A stretch of 64,000 nt of DNA from Trematomus loennbergii (GCA_012861695.1 JAAOOA010000278.1:156001-220000); one strand, 5' to 3'. Shown: positions 10,368 through 21,186, counted from the stretch's first letter. Notes: generated by a model not told the origin, from the letters alone. Numbers and translations are program-made.

Positions 10368-11977
10368 GTTGTGTGTTCAGTGTGTTCAGTGTGTGTTCAG
10401 TGTGTGTTCAGTGTGTGTTCAGTGTGTGTTCAGTGTGTGTTCAGTGTGTTCAGAGTGTGTGTTCAGTGTGTGTTCAGTGTGTGTTCAGTGTGTGTTCAGT
10501 GTGTGTGTTCAGTGTGTGTTCAGAGTGTGTTCAGTGTGTGTTCAGTGTGTGTTCAGTGTGTGTTCAGAGTGTGTGTTCAGTGTGTGTTCAGTGTGTGTTC
10601 AGTGTGTGTTCAGTGTGTGTTCAGTGTGTGTTCAGTGTGTGTTCAGTGTGTGTTCAGTGTGTGTTCAGTGTGTGTTCAGTGTGTGTTCAGTGTGTGTTCA
10701 GTGTGTTGTTTGTGAGTGTGTGTTCAGTGTGTGTTCAGAGTGTGTGTGTTCAGAGTGTGTGTGTTCAGTGTGTGTCAGTGTGTGTTCAGTGTGTGTGTTC
10801 AGTGTGTGTTCAGTGTGTGTGTTCAGAGTGTGTGTGTTCAGTTGTGTTCAGTGTGTGTTCAGTGTGTGTTCAGTGTGTGTTCAGTGTGTGTTCAGAGTGT
10901 GTTCAGAGTGTGTGTTCAGTGTGTGTTCAGTGTGTGTTCAGTGTGTGTTCAGTGTGTGTTCAGTGTGTGTTCAGAGTGTGTTCAGTGTGTGTGTGTTCAG
11001 TGTGTGTTTTCAGTGTGTGTTCAGTGTGTGTTCAGTGTGTGTTCAGTGTGTGTTCAGAGTGTGTTCAGAGTGTGTTCAGTGTGTGTTCAGTGTGTGTGTG
11101 TTCAATGTGTGTTCAGAGTGTGTGTTCAGTATGTGTTCAGTGTGTGTTCAGTGTGTGTTCAGTGTGTGTTCAGTGTGTGTTCAGTGTGTGTGTGTTCAGT
11201 GTGTGTGTGTTCAGTGTGTGTGTTCAGTGTGTGTTCAGAGTGTGTGTTCAGTATGGTTCATTGTCTGTTCAGAGTGTGTTCAGAGTGTGTTCAGTGTGTG
11301 TTCAGTGTGTGTTCAGAGTGTGTGTGTTCAGTGTGTGTTCAGTGTGTGTTCACTGTGTTGTTCAGTGTGTGTTCAGTATGTGTTTAATGTGTGTGTTCAG
11401 TGTGTGTTCAGTGTGTGTTCAGTGTGTGTTCTGTTCAGTGTGTGTTCAGTGTGTGTTCAGTGTGTGTTCAGTGTGTGTTCAGTGTCTGTTCAGAGTGTGT
11501 TCAGAGTGTGTTCAGTGTGTGTTCAGTGTGTGTTCAGTGTGTGTTCAGTGTGTGTTCAGTGTGTGTTCAGTGTGTGTCGGAGTGTGTTCAGAGTGTGTTC
11601 AGTGTGTGTGTGTTCAGTGTGTGTTCAGTGTGTGTTCAGTGTGTGTTCTGTTCAGTGTGTGTTCAGTGTGTGTTCAGTGTGTGTTCAGTGTGTGTTCAGT
11701 GTCTGTTCAGAGTGTGTTCAGAGTGTGTTCAGTGTGTATGTTCAGTGTGTGTTCAGAGTGTGTGTGTTCACTGTGTTGTTCAGTGTGTGTTCAGTATGTG
11801 TTTAATGTGTGTGTTCAGTGTGTGTTCCCTGTGTTGTTCAGTGTGTGTTCAGTATGTGTTTAATGTGTGTGTTCAGTGTGTGTGTTCAGTGTGTTGTTCA
11901 GTGTGTGTGTGTTCAGTGTGTGTTCAGTGTGTGTGTGTTCAGTGTGTGTGTGTGTGTGTGTTCAGTGTGTGTTCAGT
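10368..11977 (+). repeat. 11-bp minisatellite TGTGTGTTCAG, unit A (about 1.6 kb)
   Basis: About 145 units of TGTGTGTTCAG with variants (AGTGTGTTCAG, TG-dinucleotide gains, TGTTG). Because 11 is not a multiple of 3 and the unit has no stop in any forward phase, all three frames stay open and read as the same Cys/Val/Ser/Phe/Gln-rich periodic peptide. The long frames here are artefacts of the repeat, not proteins. Confidence 0.97.
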
Positions 11978-11978
11978 G

Positions 11979-12222
11979 AGAAATAATGATACAAATCAAC
12001 TAAATAATTATGTGGAAGCTGGAAAGGAAATGGAATAAATAAAGTTATTAAAACATATAATTGAAAATTCAACACAACAGAAATGGGTGAAGCCTGCGAG
12101 CTAGTTCAGGCAGTCAACTCGAGCACCAATGATACATTAACACGTGACGCACCTCGTCCCTCTTACAACCAACCAAACACATTCTCCTAAACATGCCGCT
12201 CTATTTAAGCTGCCAGGTCTTC
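11979..12222 (+). repeat. Dispersed repeat D, upstream copy in unit A
   Basis: About 240 bp (from gaaataatgat to ctatttaagctgccaggtc) that is nearly identical to 19506-19757. The two copies are direct repeats flanking the entire mrtfa exon block of unit A. Nature unknown. Confidence 0.75.
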
Positions 12223-12444
12223 CTGCCTCTGCCTCGCTATGCTGCTGCTGCTGTGTTCACTTGCTATTGCTACGTTCATGTTCCTGCTGCTGTGTTTCAT
12301 GTTGCTGCTGCTCGCCTGCCCCCCCACCATCCCAGCATCAGTTTGTCTCACATGCCTCCCCAAGGAACAAAGTTGATGTATTGAAGTAAAAGAAGGCAAA
12401 ACTAAATCAGAACTTTAAATAATCCAATTCTCCTTCATCCAGCC
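12223..12444. other. CTG-rich non-coding stretch
   Basis: Short gctgctgctg runs followed by unremarkable sequence. In repeat D at 19758 the same position is occupied by the CCCAGCTTCCAC minisatellite. Small frames in both strands have no recognisable domain. Confidence 0.4.
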
Positions 12445-12834
12445 TTAAAGGTGGGGTAGGTAATTCACTTCAGAAACACTTTCTGTTATATCCCATGGAA
12501 TGCTCTTAACATCCCGATAGCAATGAATATATTAAATGCTTTGACAATAAATCCATAAAAAAATATCCTCTGTGGAAGCCGTGGCGCTGTAAAAAGCACG
12601 ACCAATCATCTGAGCCGGCCCGGCTAAAATAACTGGATGGCCTACCTGCCTGTCAGCCTTCCATCTGTGCACAAACTTATCTCGTGCCCTCATTGGTCAT
12701 GTGCGCGTTCATGTGTGTTTGAGGAGGGCTCTGTAAGGAAGTCTGAAGGAAGAGGCAGATTGTTTTCGGCTGCGTACTTTCAAATTCTAGCGCACTCGAG
12801 CTGGTTTCTCCATTCTTACCTACCCCACCTTTAA
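12445..12834. mobile_element. TTAA-flanked MITE (piggyBac or Kolobok type), unit A only
   Basis: The 390-bp element begins TTAAAGGTGGGGTAGGTAA and ends with the exact inverted sequence TTACCTACCCCACCTTTAA. TTAA at both ends is the target duplication used by piggyBac and Kolobok superfamilies. It has no coding capacity. Its site is deleted from unit B. Confidence 0.85.
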
Positions 12835-13268
12835 GCTCATTTCCTCCCAAACACATGCATTTTCTCCAGAACCAGTAAAAACTCTGGCTTGTCCGGGCAA
12901 GTATTTTGCTGCACACGCATGAGACTGCTTTACGACAAAATAGAAAAAGATAAATGGAAACGTTATGTGAGAATGCACGTGAGAGGGAAGTAATGAGCAT
13001 AGGACTGGACAAATGAGAGGGATTATTCTGCACAAGAGTTTGTTAGCAGACGTTTAAATATAGTTGTGATGCTGTTAAACGCAGTATCCATTTACATTGA
13101 TATTTTCCCAGGCTTCAATGTCGAGTGCACAACCGCTCCAGCATTTTTTTAAATGTTAGTGAGCTCAAGAGTTCAACAGTCTTATGGCCAGTGAGATAAA
13201 ACTGTCTCTGAAACTGGTAAATAAAACATATATGTATATAACTCATATAATACTCTTTGTCTTCCCAG
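12835..13268. other. Intron-like DNA before first visible mrtfa exon
   Basis: No gene recognised. It ends in a pyrimidine-rich acceptor (ctctttgtcttcccag) at 13268. Confidence 0.5.
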
Positions 13269-13474
13269 GTGACCCCGGTCTTTGTCAACCAGCAGAACGC
13301 CTCTCAGGTCCAAAACAGGCCATCTCTCTGGACCTGCTGAAGGCTAACGGCACCCCCACGCTGGTTACCGACAGCAACGGAAACCACTACCTGATCGCTC
13401 TGACCAATCACAGCGCAGAGGGGCAGAACGGAGGGTCCTCATTGGCCAAACCCAACAGTCGCATCACACTGCAG
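13269..13474 (+). CDS. mrtfa: mrtfa visible exon 1, unit A (one-base frameshift)
   Basis: 206 bp. Reads VTPVFVNQQNASQ, then after one missing base AISLDLLKANGTPTLVTDS and NHYLIALTNHSAEGQNG. Restoring one base would give 207 bp, phase 0 at both ends. Donor gtacgg. Confidence 0.8.
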
Positions 13475-13561
13475 GTACGGGGGAAACTTCATATTGTTGA
13501 ATGGACTGAACGTGGTTAATAATCAGTGATGAGATATTCATTTCTCTGCTTGTTGTTACAG

Positions 13562-13642
13562 AGGTTACAGTCGACTCCGACTAAACTGCCCAGCACTGAC
13601 AGCCAATCAAAAGAGCCGCCAGAGGCCGAGCCAATCAAAAAG
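13562..13642 (+). CDS. mrtfa: mrtfa visible exon 2, unit A
   Basis: 81 bp, 27 codons, open (RLQSTPTKLPSTDSQSKE...), acceptor ttgttacag and donor gtacgt. Identical in length in unit B. Confidence 0.75.
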
Positions 13643-13972
13643 GTACGTCATAAATATTTTTTAGCTTTTTTATGGAACTTTTTCACCTTTTATTTGAAAG
13701 GGAGAAACTGGAAATGAAACACTTTGTTTGTATTTTATTTCATTCTGCGTCTTCTGCAAAGTAACCTATTATTTTGTTTGAATGTATTATATAATATTAT
13801 AATAGACACTGATGCATAAGCTTAAGGCTTGAGAACACAAGAGCTGCCTTTATCTCAGGAAATCATTTAAAATAAATTATTTTTATACGTTTATATGATC
13901 CTCAGCTTTCTTTTCACCACATTTTGAAGTGTCCTTGATAATATCTACCAAATAATTGTAATGTAAGACAAA

Positions 13973-14252
13973 GGGACAGTTTCATCCCACGGGCCATAAG
14001 ACCGTTAAACACCTGAACTTTTGAAAGAACATCCATAACATTCATCTGCAACTCATATATCAATATTCCAATTACTTGTATATAGACTATTCTTGCACTA
14101 TTTCTATTATATTATATTTTATTTGTATTTACTTGCACTATTTTATCTGTTGTATTGTGTTGCTCTGTTGGAGGAGCCTGAGACCTAAGATGTTCATTGT
14201 CATATCTACACTGTATCTCTGTACACATGACAATAAAAGCCTTGAACCTTGA
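13973..14252 (+). mobile_element. LINE 3' end in mrtfa intron, unit A
   Basis: Begins with the last codons of a non-LTR retrotransposon ORF2 (DSFIPRAIRPLNT then stop at 14014-14016). It continues with a 3' UTR ending gacaataaaagccttgaaccttgag, a typical fish LINE tail. It is 5'-truncated, in sense orientation, and shared with unit B (41074-41353), so it predates the duplication. Confidence 0.75.
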
Positions 14253-14421
14253 GATGTGCTTAAGGACTGTTGAATCTAATGAGCAGTACATCTTCCTGCC
14301 ACAAGGTGTCGCCACCAACACAGTTAAACATAATTTCTGTGAACCAGCAGCAACGAGCCAATCACAATTTATATTCAACATATAATAATAATAATAATAA
14401 ACCTGTCTGTATCCACTTCAG

Positions 14422-14556
14422 GTGGAGAAGGCGGGGCTTCACCTGGACACCAACGTCTCCCCTCAGCCCAGCCTGTCCGCCCCCCCCAGCCTGCAGCCGT
14501 TCTTCGACGACATGTCGGACTCGGAAAGCCAAAGCAGTTTGATCTCCTCTCTGAAG
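14422..14556 (+). CDS. mrtfa: mrtfa visible exon 3, unit A
   Basis: 135 bp, 45 codons, fully open (VEKAGLHLDTNVSPQPS... ending SSLISSLK). Acceptor cacttcag, donor gtaaac. Same length and frame in unit B. Confidence 0.85.
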
Positions 14557-14598
14557 GTAAACTCTTCTTCCTCTTCCTCCTCCTCTCCTCCTCCTCAG

Positions 14599-16819
14599 CA
14601 GAGGTGGGAAGTAGTGGAGTACAAATACTTCGTTACTGTACTTAAGTACATGTTTCTGGTGTCAGTACTTTACTCCACTACTTATTTTTCTGACGTCTTT
14701 TTACTTTGACTTCTTACATTGTGAACACAAATACCTGTACTTTCTTCTTCTTACATTTTGAACACCAATACCTGTACTTTCTACTTCTTACATGTTGAAC
14801 ACAAATACCTGTACTTTCTACTTCTTACATGTTGAACACAAATACCTGTACTTTCTACTTCTTACATTTTGAACACAAATACCTGTACTTCTACTTCTTA
14901 CATTTTGAACACCAATACCTGTACTTTCTACTTCTTACATTTTGAACACAAATACCTGTACTTTCTACTTCTTCATTTGAACACAAATACCTGTACTTTC
15001 TACTTCTTACATTTTGAACCAAATACCTGTACTTTCTACTTCTTACATTTTGAACACAAATACCTGTACTTTCTACTTCTCACATTTTGAAACAAATACC
15101 TGTACTTTCTACTTCTTACATGTTGAACCCAAATACCTGTACTTTCTACTTCTTACATTTTGAACACAAATACCTGTACTTTCTACTTCTTACATGTTGA
15201 ACACAAATACCTGTACTTTCTACTTCTTACATGTTGAACACAAATACCTGTACTTTCTACTTCTTACATGTTGAACACAAATACCTGTACTTTCTACTTC
15301 TTACATGTTGAACACAAATACCTGTACTTTCTACTTCTTACATGTTGAACACAAATACCTGAACTTTCTACTTCTACATGTTGAACACAAATACCTGTAC
15401 TTTCTACTTCTTACATGTTGAACACAAATACCTGTACTTTCTATTTCTTACATGTTGAACACAAATACCTGTACTTTCTACTTCTTACATTTTGAACACA
15501 AATACCTGTACTTTCTACTTCTTACATTTTGAACACAAATACCTGTACTTTCTACTTCTTACATGTTGAACACAAATACCTGTACTTTCTACTTCTTACA
15601 TGTTGAACACAAATACCTGTACTTTCTACTTCTTACATGTTGAACACAAATACCTGAACTTTCTACTTCTTACAGTTTGAACACAAATACCTGTACTTTC
15701 TACTTCTTACATTTTGAACACAAATACCTGTACTTTCTACTTCTTACATGTTGAACACAAATACCTGTACTTTCTACTTCTTACATGTTGAACACAAATA
15801 CCTGTACTTTCTACTTCTTACATGTTGAACCCAAATACCTGTACTTTCTATTTCTTACAGTTTGAACACAAATACCTGTACTTTCTACTTCTTACATGTT
15901 GAACACAAATACCTGTACTCTCTACTTCTTACATGTTGAACACAAATACCTGTACTTTCTACTTCTTACATGTTGAACACAAATACCTGTACTCTCTACT
16001 TCTTACATGTTGAACACAAATACCTGTACTTTCTACTTCTTACATGTTGAACACAAATACCTGTACTTTCTACTTCTTACATGTTGAACACAAATACCTG
16101 TACTTTCTATTTCTTACATGTTGAACACAAATACCTGTACTTTCTACTTCTTACATGTTGAACACAAATACCTGTACTTTCTACTTCTTACATGTTGAAC
16201 ACAAATACCTGTACTTTCTACTTCTTACATGTTGAACACAAATACCTGTACTTTCTATTTCTTACATGTTGAACACAAATACCTGTACTTTCTACTTCTT
16301 ACATGTTGAACACAAATACCTGTACTTTCTACTTCTTACATGTTGAACACAAATACCTGTACTTTCTACTTCTTACATGTTGAACACAAATACCTGTACT
16401 TTCTACTTCTTACATTTTCCAAACAGGCTGGTTCCTTTAGTTTGAATGTGTGTTTGGTGGCGTGATCATTATTATTTAGAGTCATTGCGTGCCTATTGAT
16501 TTGAACACGATCCGTGTATCCATCATTTCCTGGTCTTCTCTAAAGAAGAGGGACCAATGAAAACGTTGTCATGTTGCCGTTGTTCAGCATGGAAACATTC
16601 ATTAGCTAACAATGACATTATTGTTCTATTAATATAAAGGGAGGTCAGGTACTCTTTAAAACAGCTGCTAGTTATGGTACTTTTTACTGAAGTACATTTC
16701 AAAGCCCTCTTTACTTTTACTTGAGTTAAGAAGTTTAGTCAGTACTTCTACTTTCACCAGAGTATTTTAAACACGAGTATCTGTACTTCTACTTGAGTAC
16801 AGGATGTGTGCCATCTCTG
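14599..16819. mobile_element. hAT-like non-autonomous element with internal minisatellite, unit A
   Basis: The ends are CAGAGGTGGG and GCCATCTCTG (imperfect inverted repeats), with TTCCTCAG/CTCCTCAG flanking as an 8-bp target duplication with one mismatch, as for hAT elements. Outer parts have the aagtaca and acttgagta motifs typical of fish elements. It sits in a mrtfa intron. The equivalent in unit B (41696-42996) is 0.9 kb shorter, because of the internal array. Confidence 0.7.
14714..16417. repeat. 36-37-bp minisatellite (ACAAATACCTGTACTTTCTA core), unit A
   Basis: About 46 highly uniform units: cttcttacatgttgaacac, then aaatacctgtactttcta. Unit B has about 21 units. Variation is mostly G/T in acatGttg versus acatTttg and single-base losses. 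Confidence 0.95.
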
Positions 16820-16914
16820 TTCCTCAGATACTCTCCTCCATCTTCTCCACCTGTTGTTTCACCTCATTAACTTTTCTCCTTGTTTCTTCTCTTCTTCCTC
16901 TCCTCCCCCCTCAG

Positions 16915-17002
16915 AGAGAGGAGGTGTGTTACGACCGACACACACTCTTCCACCCCCCCCTCCCCCAAACACAACTCCTCCCTCTCTTCCAAGCGCTCCA
17001 AA
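16915..17002 (+). CDS. mrtfa: mrtfa visible exon 4, unit A (one C too many)
   Basis: 88 bp (REEVCYDRHTLF..., ending SSKRSK in another frame). Unit B has 86 bp. The in-frame length joining exons 3 and 5 is 87 bp (29 codons). Both changes fall in poly-C runs. Confidence 0.75.
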
Positions 17003-17757
17003 GTACGTCCTCTTCCTCCGTCTGTCCTTTAGTGTCGTCCTGTGTCTGTCTCTGCCTCCATGTTCCCTCTCACTCTGAGCTCTGTGCTTACTGAACTGAA
17101 GGAAGTTGGAAGATTGTTTATTTTATGATTGTGTCAAGTGATAGAAATGTTAGCGTTAAAATGTTTTTAATTATAAATTAATATTATTTTCTTTAGAATA
17201 ATTGTCTTAATAATTGTCCCTTCTTACCTACCTGATACCTGAACTACAAATATTCATTCATTTAAGGCTTTCATGTATTTATCAATCGCTTTTAAGGTAA
17301 CGTCACTCGTGTTTTATGAAAACAAAAACGCAATAACGTTTATATTTTCTTTATACTTCCTTATAGGGGGAAATGTTTGAATTACCATATGATAATAATC
17401 AATTTTCCACAGAGAGAGGCGAAGTCCCGCCCATCTACTTCCGCCCCGGAAAGGGAGGGACTTCGCCTCTCTATAGGGGGAAATGTTTGAATGATCATAT
17501 GATAATAATCAATTTTCCACATTGTTCGACACGATAAACAACAACAATCTGTTGGAAGGAAGACAATAAAACTACAATTTTGAAGTGAAATCTACAGATT
17601 TGAAGCCGGTAGTTTAATAAACACCCTGTGATGTCTTTGGTATTTCAGGAAATACAAAAATAAAAAATGAACCGATAAGTTAAACTTCCAATATCATGTA
17701 TTCCATTAGCAGTGCTTGATGTGTGATTGGTGGCTGATGGAAACGGTTGTGTTTCAG
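17003..17757. other. mrtfa intron with small inverted-repeat element
   Basis: AT-rich intron. It holds the 17362-17520 element and ends in the acceptor ggttgtgtttcag. Confidence 0.6.
17362..17520. mobile_element. Short deletion derivative of a palindromic MITE, unit A
   Basis: A hairpin with arms AGAGAGGCGAAGTCCC and GGGACTTCGCCTCTCT (17411-17472), flanked on both sides by a nearly identical stretch of about 50 bp (tataggggg aaatgtttgaa... aattttccaca). Unit B carries a 0.66-kb version at the same place with the same ends. Confidence 0.65.
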
Positions 17758-17821
17758 CAGGAGAACGGCGTCAACAGTCAGCAGATGGACGACCTGTTTG
17801 ACATCCTGCTGAAGAGCGGAG
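17758..17821 (+). CDS. mrtfa: mrtfa visible exon 5, unit A
   Basis: 64 bp, intact. QENGVNSQQMDDLFDILLKS then GG/E across the phase-1 junction. This is the most diagnostic MRTF-A motif in the window. Donor gtaaaa. Confidence 0.88.
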
Positions 17822-17908
17822 GTAAAAAAAACTTTATTTAAACACTAACGGCATACAAACACACTTGATGAGTCTCCTGTTCTGACATCATTTCTCTGTC
17901 CTCGTCAG

Positions 17909-18431
17909 AAATCCCCGGCTTCAAAGGGCACCCGGACCCCTCCCTCGCCCCTCTCCACTCGGACCCTCCCTCTCCAGCCTCTCCTCCGTCTCCCCTGCTC
18001 CTCCACCTGTCCCCCCCCACCCCTCCCTCTCCCTCGCCTCCCCCCCTCCTCCTCCTCCTCCAGCGCGCGTCTGGAGGACTTCCTGGAGCTCGACGGGGAA
18101 CCCCCTGCTGGGCGTTGAACCTGATGGCGGTCTCACTCTGATCCACGACCTCCACAGCCAGATGCTCAGCACTTCCAGCATTTTGGACCCTCACGCCCCC
18201 TCCCCCATGGACACCTCAGATCTGGGCTTCTCCCCACACCCTGCTGGGCTGGATTTCGACAGCATGGACTGGCTGGATATCTCCATGGTGAGAGGAGGGA
18301 GTGGAGGAGGCAGTAATGGAGGAGAGGAGACCAGTTTAGCTCCTCTGGTGCCTCACACCCCCCCGAGCGTTTTCTCCACCGACTTCCTGGACGGATCGGA
18401 CCTGCAGCTGCACTGGGAGTCGTGTCTGTAG
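17909..18431 (+). CDS. mrtfa: mrtfa terminal coding exon 6, unit A (transactivation domain)
   Basis: 523 bp from acceptor ctcgtcag to TAG. Contains a Pro/Ser-rich stretch, RLEDFLE, HDLHSQML, SPMDTSDLGFS, DSMDWLDIS, a Gly/Ser-rich loop and the conserved C-terminus. Two bases are missing in the GAGAGC codons after FLE relative to unit B, and the Pro/Ser stretch also shifts frame. The last 90 codons are open. Confidence 0.85.
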
Positions 18432-18810
18432 CCTCCTCCATCTTTTTTTCCCGTGCACAAACAGAAACATTTCTTATGCTGTCTCTACCACTGCGAGGGG
18501 GCACTGACACATGTAGCGTGATGAAGGGGGGGGGGTCTACGGTGGGAAACGCACTTTCGAAAACGATGCATATGTAAAAAGAGAAATGTGACAAAACATG
18601 CAAGTGTTTCGGCGCATTTGTGTTTTTCTATTTGCGCCGTTGCAGCGCGTTTGCACCAGCTTGAGGAGGGGGAAACCACGGTGGCTCACAGGGGGCAAAC
18701 GCACTATTGAAAACAATGCAAATATAAAACGGGATCCGGTTTAAATCCACTGCTTTATAACCAGGTCACTGTAATGCAACATGCGAAACATTTCACTGGT
18801 TTAACGAGAG

Positions 18811-18845
<35 letters not shown>

Positions 18846-19215
18846 AGTGCCTCCTAAACTTTGCACTTATGCTGAATCTGATTGGTTTGTAAAAAAAAAG
18901 TGTGTTCAAACTGATCTCTGCCCACACTAGTGGAAAAGAAAACGCGGTCATTATTTGACTTTTTGAGAGGAAACCATATCGGTGGCACCAGTGTATTATT
19001 GGTAACATTGTGGTAGACCACTATGTATTGCTGTATATGGGTGTATATTATCAATGTCCATACGACTTATTTTTTCTTTGCTGGTTGCTTTAGAGTCGAG
19101 CTCGCCGGCTGGGGATCATAGGCTGAGGGCGGGGCTCCGAAACACTTGGACCTTGTCATTTTTTTAAAGAAAAACTGTAAAAAAATAATAAATATACTAT
19201 AAAAAAACTCACAGG
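18432..19215 (+). other. mrtfa: mrtfa 3' UTR with polyadenylation signal, unit A
   Basis: Non-coding. It includes a (TG)n run at 18813-18844 and an AATAAA at 19187-19192. A T-rich and repeat-rich segment follows. Confidence 0.6.
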
Positions 19216-19505
19216 ATGCGTCTGTTTTCATTTGTCAAAATTAAAGGTATTATAGTTATACTCATAACTATAATAATAACCTTTTTTCAGAAAACAGTTA
19301 AACTCATTTGGGTTGTCTTGTTAAAAAACGAATAATAATTAAATACAATTGAACCTTAATTCATCTCAGTTTTAGTTTTTTAGCTGTAATATATGTCTCC
19401 AAAAATAAGGAGAAAATGAATTTGAGAAATGCAGGTATTTCTTCATAATTGATCATTTTTTTAACACGCAGAAGTCCAGAAATATAGCAAAACTAAATCT
19501 TAAAA
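19216..19505. other. No gene seen; AT-rich
   Basis: Runs of taataat and aaaaaat; nothing recognised. Confidence 0.5.
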
Positions 19506-19757
19506 AGATAAGAAATAATGATAAAAATCAACTAAATATTATGTGGAAGCTGGAAAGGAAATGCAAAAATTCTTAATAAATAAAGTTATTAAAACATAAT
19601 TGAAAATTCAACACAACAGAAATGGGGTGAAGCCTGCGAGCTAGTTCAGGCAGTCAACTCGAGCACCAATGATACATTAACACGTGACGCACCTCGTCCC
19701 TCTTACAACCAACCAAACACATTCTCCTAAACATGCCGCTCTATTGAAGCTGCCAGG
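19506..19757 (+). repeat. Dispersed repeat D, downstream copy in unit A
   Basis: Near-identical direct repeat of 11979-12222, ending at gaagctgccaggtc, where the 12-bp minisatellite starts. The same copy occurs in unit B at 46295-46537. Confidence 0.75.
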
Positions 19758-20235
19758 TCCACCCCAGCTTCCACCCCAGCTCCCACCCCAGCTCCCACCC
19801 CAGCTCCCACCCCAGCTTACACCCCAGTTTACACCCCAGCTTCCACCCCAGCTTCCCCCCCTTCCACCCCAGCTTCCACCCCAGCTTCCACCCCCAGCTT
19901 CCACCCCAGCTTCCACCCCAGCTCCACCCCAGCTCCCACCCCAGCTCCCACCCCAGCTTCCACCCCAGCTTCCACCCAGCTTCCACCCAGCTTCCACCCC
20001 AGCTTCCACCCCAGCTTCCACCCCAGCTTCCACCCAGCTTCCACCCCCAGCTTCCACCCAGCTTCCACCCCAGCTCCCACCCCAGCTCCCACCCCAGCTT
20101 CCACCCCAGCTTCCACCCCAGCTTCCACCCCAGCTTCCACCCAGCTTCCACCCCAGCTTCCACCCCAGCTTCCACCCCAGCTCCCACCCCAGCTTCCACC
20201 CCAGCTTCCACCCCAGCTTCCACCCCCAGCTTCCA
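19758..20235. repeat. 12-bp minisatellite CCCAGCTTCCAC, unit A
   Basis: About 40 units of CCCAGCTTCCAC with a CCCAGCTCCCAC variant and occasional one-base losses. It generates open frames on both strands (Pro/Gln/Leu/His on plus, Trp/Gly/Glu/Ala on minus) that are repeat artefacts. Confidence 0.95.
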
Positions 20236-20312
20236 CTAGGCTCGGGGGATAGTTATCTAATCATCACTCAATGTTCTTTGTAAATCTGTGGAGTGATGAG
20301 GCCCGAGCCTAG
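20236..20312. repeat. Short inverted repeat (CTAGGCTCGGG arms), unit A
   Basis: Perfect 11-bp arms at 20236-20246 and 20302-20312, 55 bp apart, right at the end of the minisatellite. Could form a hairpin or mark element ends. Unit B keeps 10-bp arms at 46858-46867 and 46923-46932. Confidence 0.6.
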
Positions 20313-21186
20313 ACGCCAAACTCAAACTATATGCTGCTTCTAATACACACATTAAGAAACACGTGAGTTGTCTGACTGAATTATAACTTATCAAAAATAA
20401 AACAAGACAATATAAAAGGAAATATGTAATACTCCTATGTCTCTTTTGAAATGTGTTCACAAGGAGCTGTTCATGCTATCTCTAACCACCCTGATTTATT
20501 ACTTTATTATTAAGTACTAGCTGTTATTAAATCATTAGTAATCTGCTTTATGGTTTTATTGACTCCTTGTAATTAACAGAACGGCCACAAGAGGGAGCCA
20601 TTGTAAAGAAATCTGCTGTTTTTAGATACAACAGGTGGAGAGGGGTTCAAGCCAATTTATGCACAAAGAAAACATTCATTAAGATCATTAAAAATACCAC
20701 AGAATATGTACTGGTGTATATAAAGTCCTGATTTGCTTCATACATACTGTGGGGAATTATCTAATTAGATCGCTTTAAAAATTCAACTTCAACGCTTTGT
20801 GTAAGTCAGGATTTTGAAAAGGAAATTAGTGAAAACTAAAACATTGTGTTCATTAAATATCTTCTATATTAAATTATATATTTGTATGAATATTATTTAT
20901 ATACAACTTGTAATATATTTAGAGGTAGCAACTTTTTGATTGTAGTCTTTGTACTTTCTAAAATCTATATGTAGGCTTTAAAAGTACAAAATAATGTATT
21001 CTCTCAGTATCTTTCTGGTTTATTCATTCCTTTCTGTTGATATTGTTATTTTCTTGTTTTTCTCCGGGTTACACGTTTTCTTCTACGGACTCAGAAAACC
21101 AACACTTCCTGTTGCACACGCCTAGTTGTATGCAAGATGCCTGAGTTCAGGTTAAACAACACATCTTCAGGGTGAGTATTTCAATC
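20313..21186. other. No gene seen; AT-rich
   Basis: Non-coding AT-rich DNA shared with unit B, where about 100 bp are inserted near 47580-47680. Confidence 0.5.

Larger units (their letters stand above)
13269..18431 (+). pseudogene. mrtfa: mrtfa (MKL1) 3' part: last six coding exons, unit A
   Basis: Six exons with canonical GT-AG borders: 13269-13474, 13562-13642, 14422-14556, 16915-17002, 17758-17821 and 17909-18431 (TAG 18429-18431). The encoded C-terminal half includes QQMDDLFDILLKSGEIPGFK, RLEDFLESSTG, HDLHSQML, SPMDTSDL, DSMDWLD and the end FSTDFLDGSDLQLHWESCL, as in vertebrate MRTF-A. MRTF-A is an actin-regulated coactivator of SRF, and this end is its transactivation domain. MRTF-B and myocardin end differently. 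The exons for RPEL motifs and SAP domain are not in the window. Frame errors occur in exons 1, 4 and 6: one base lost in a caaaac run, one C gained, and two bases lost in the GAGAGC codons of the last exon. They may be assembly errors, but the missing 5' part suggests a truncated duplicate unless earlier exons lie before the window. Confidence 0.85.

Noticed and set aside
14714..16417. CRISPR-like regular repeats of about 36 bp
   Set aside because: The units are contiguous with no unique spacers, lie in a vertebrate intron and have no cas genes. It is a minisatellite.
19677..20283. Pro-rich plus-strand and Trp/Gly-rich minus-strand open frames
   Set aside because: Products of the 12-bp minisatellite, whose unit is a multiple of three and lacks stops. 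The same occurs at 46466-46873.
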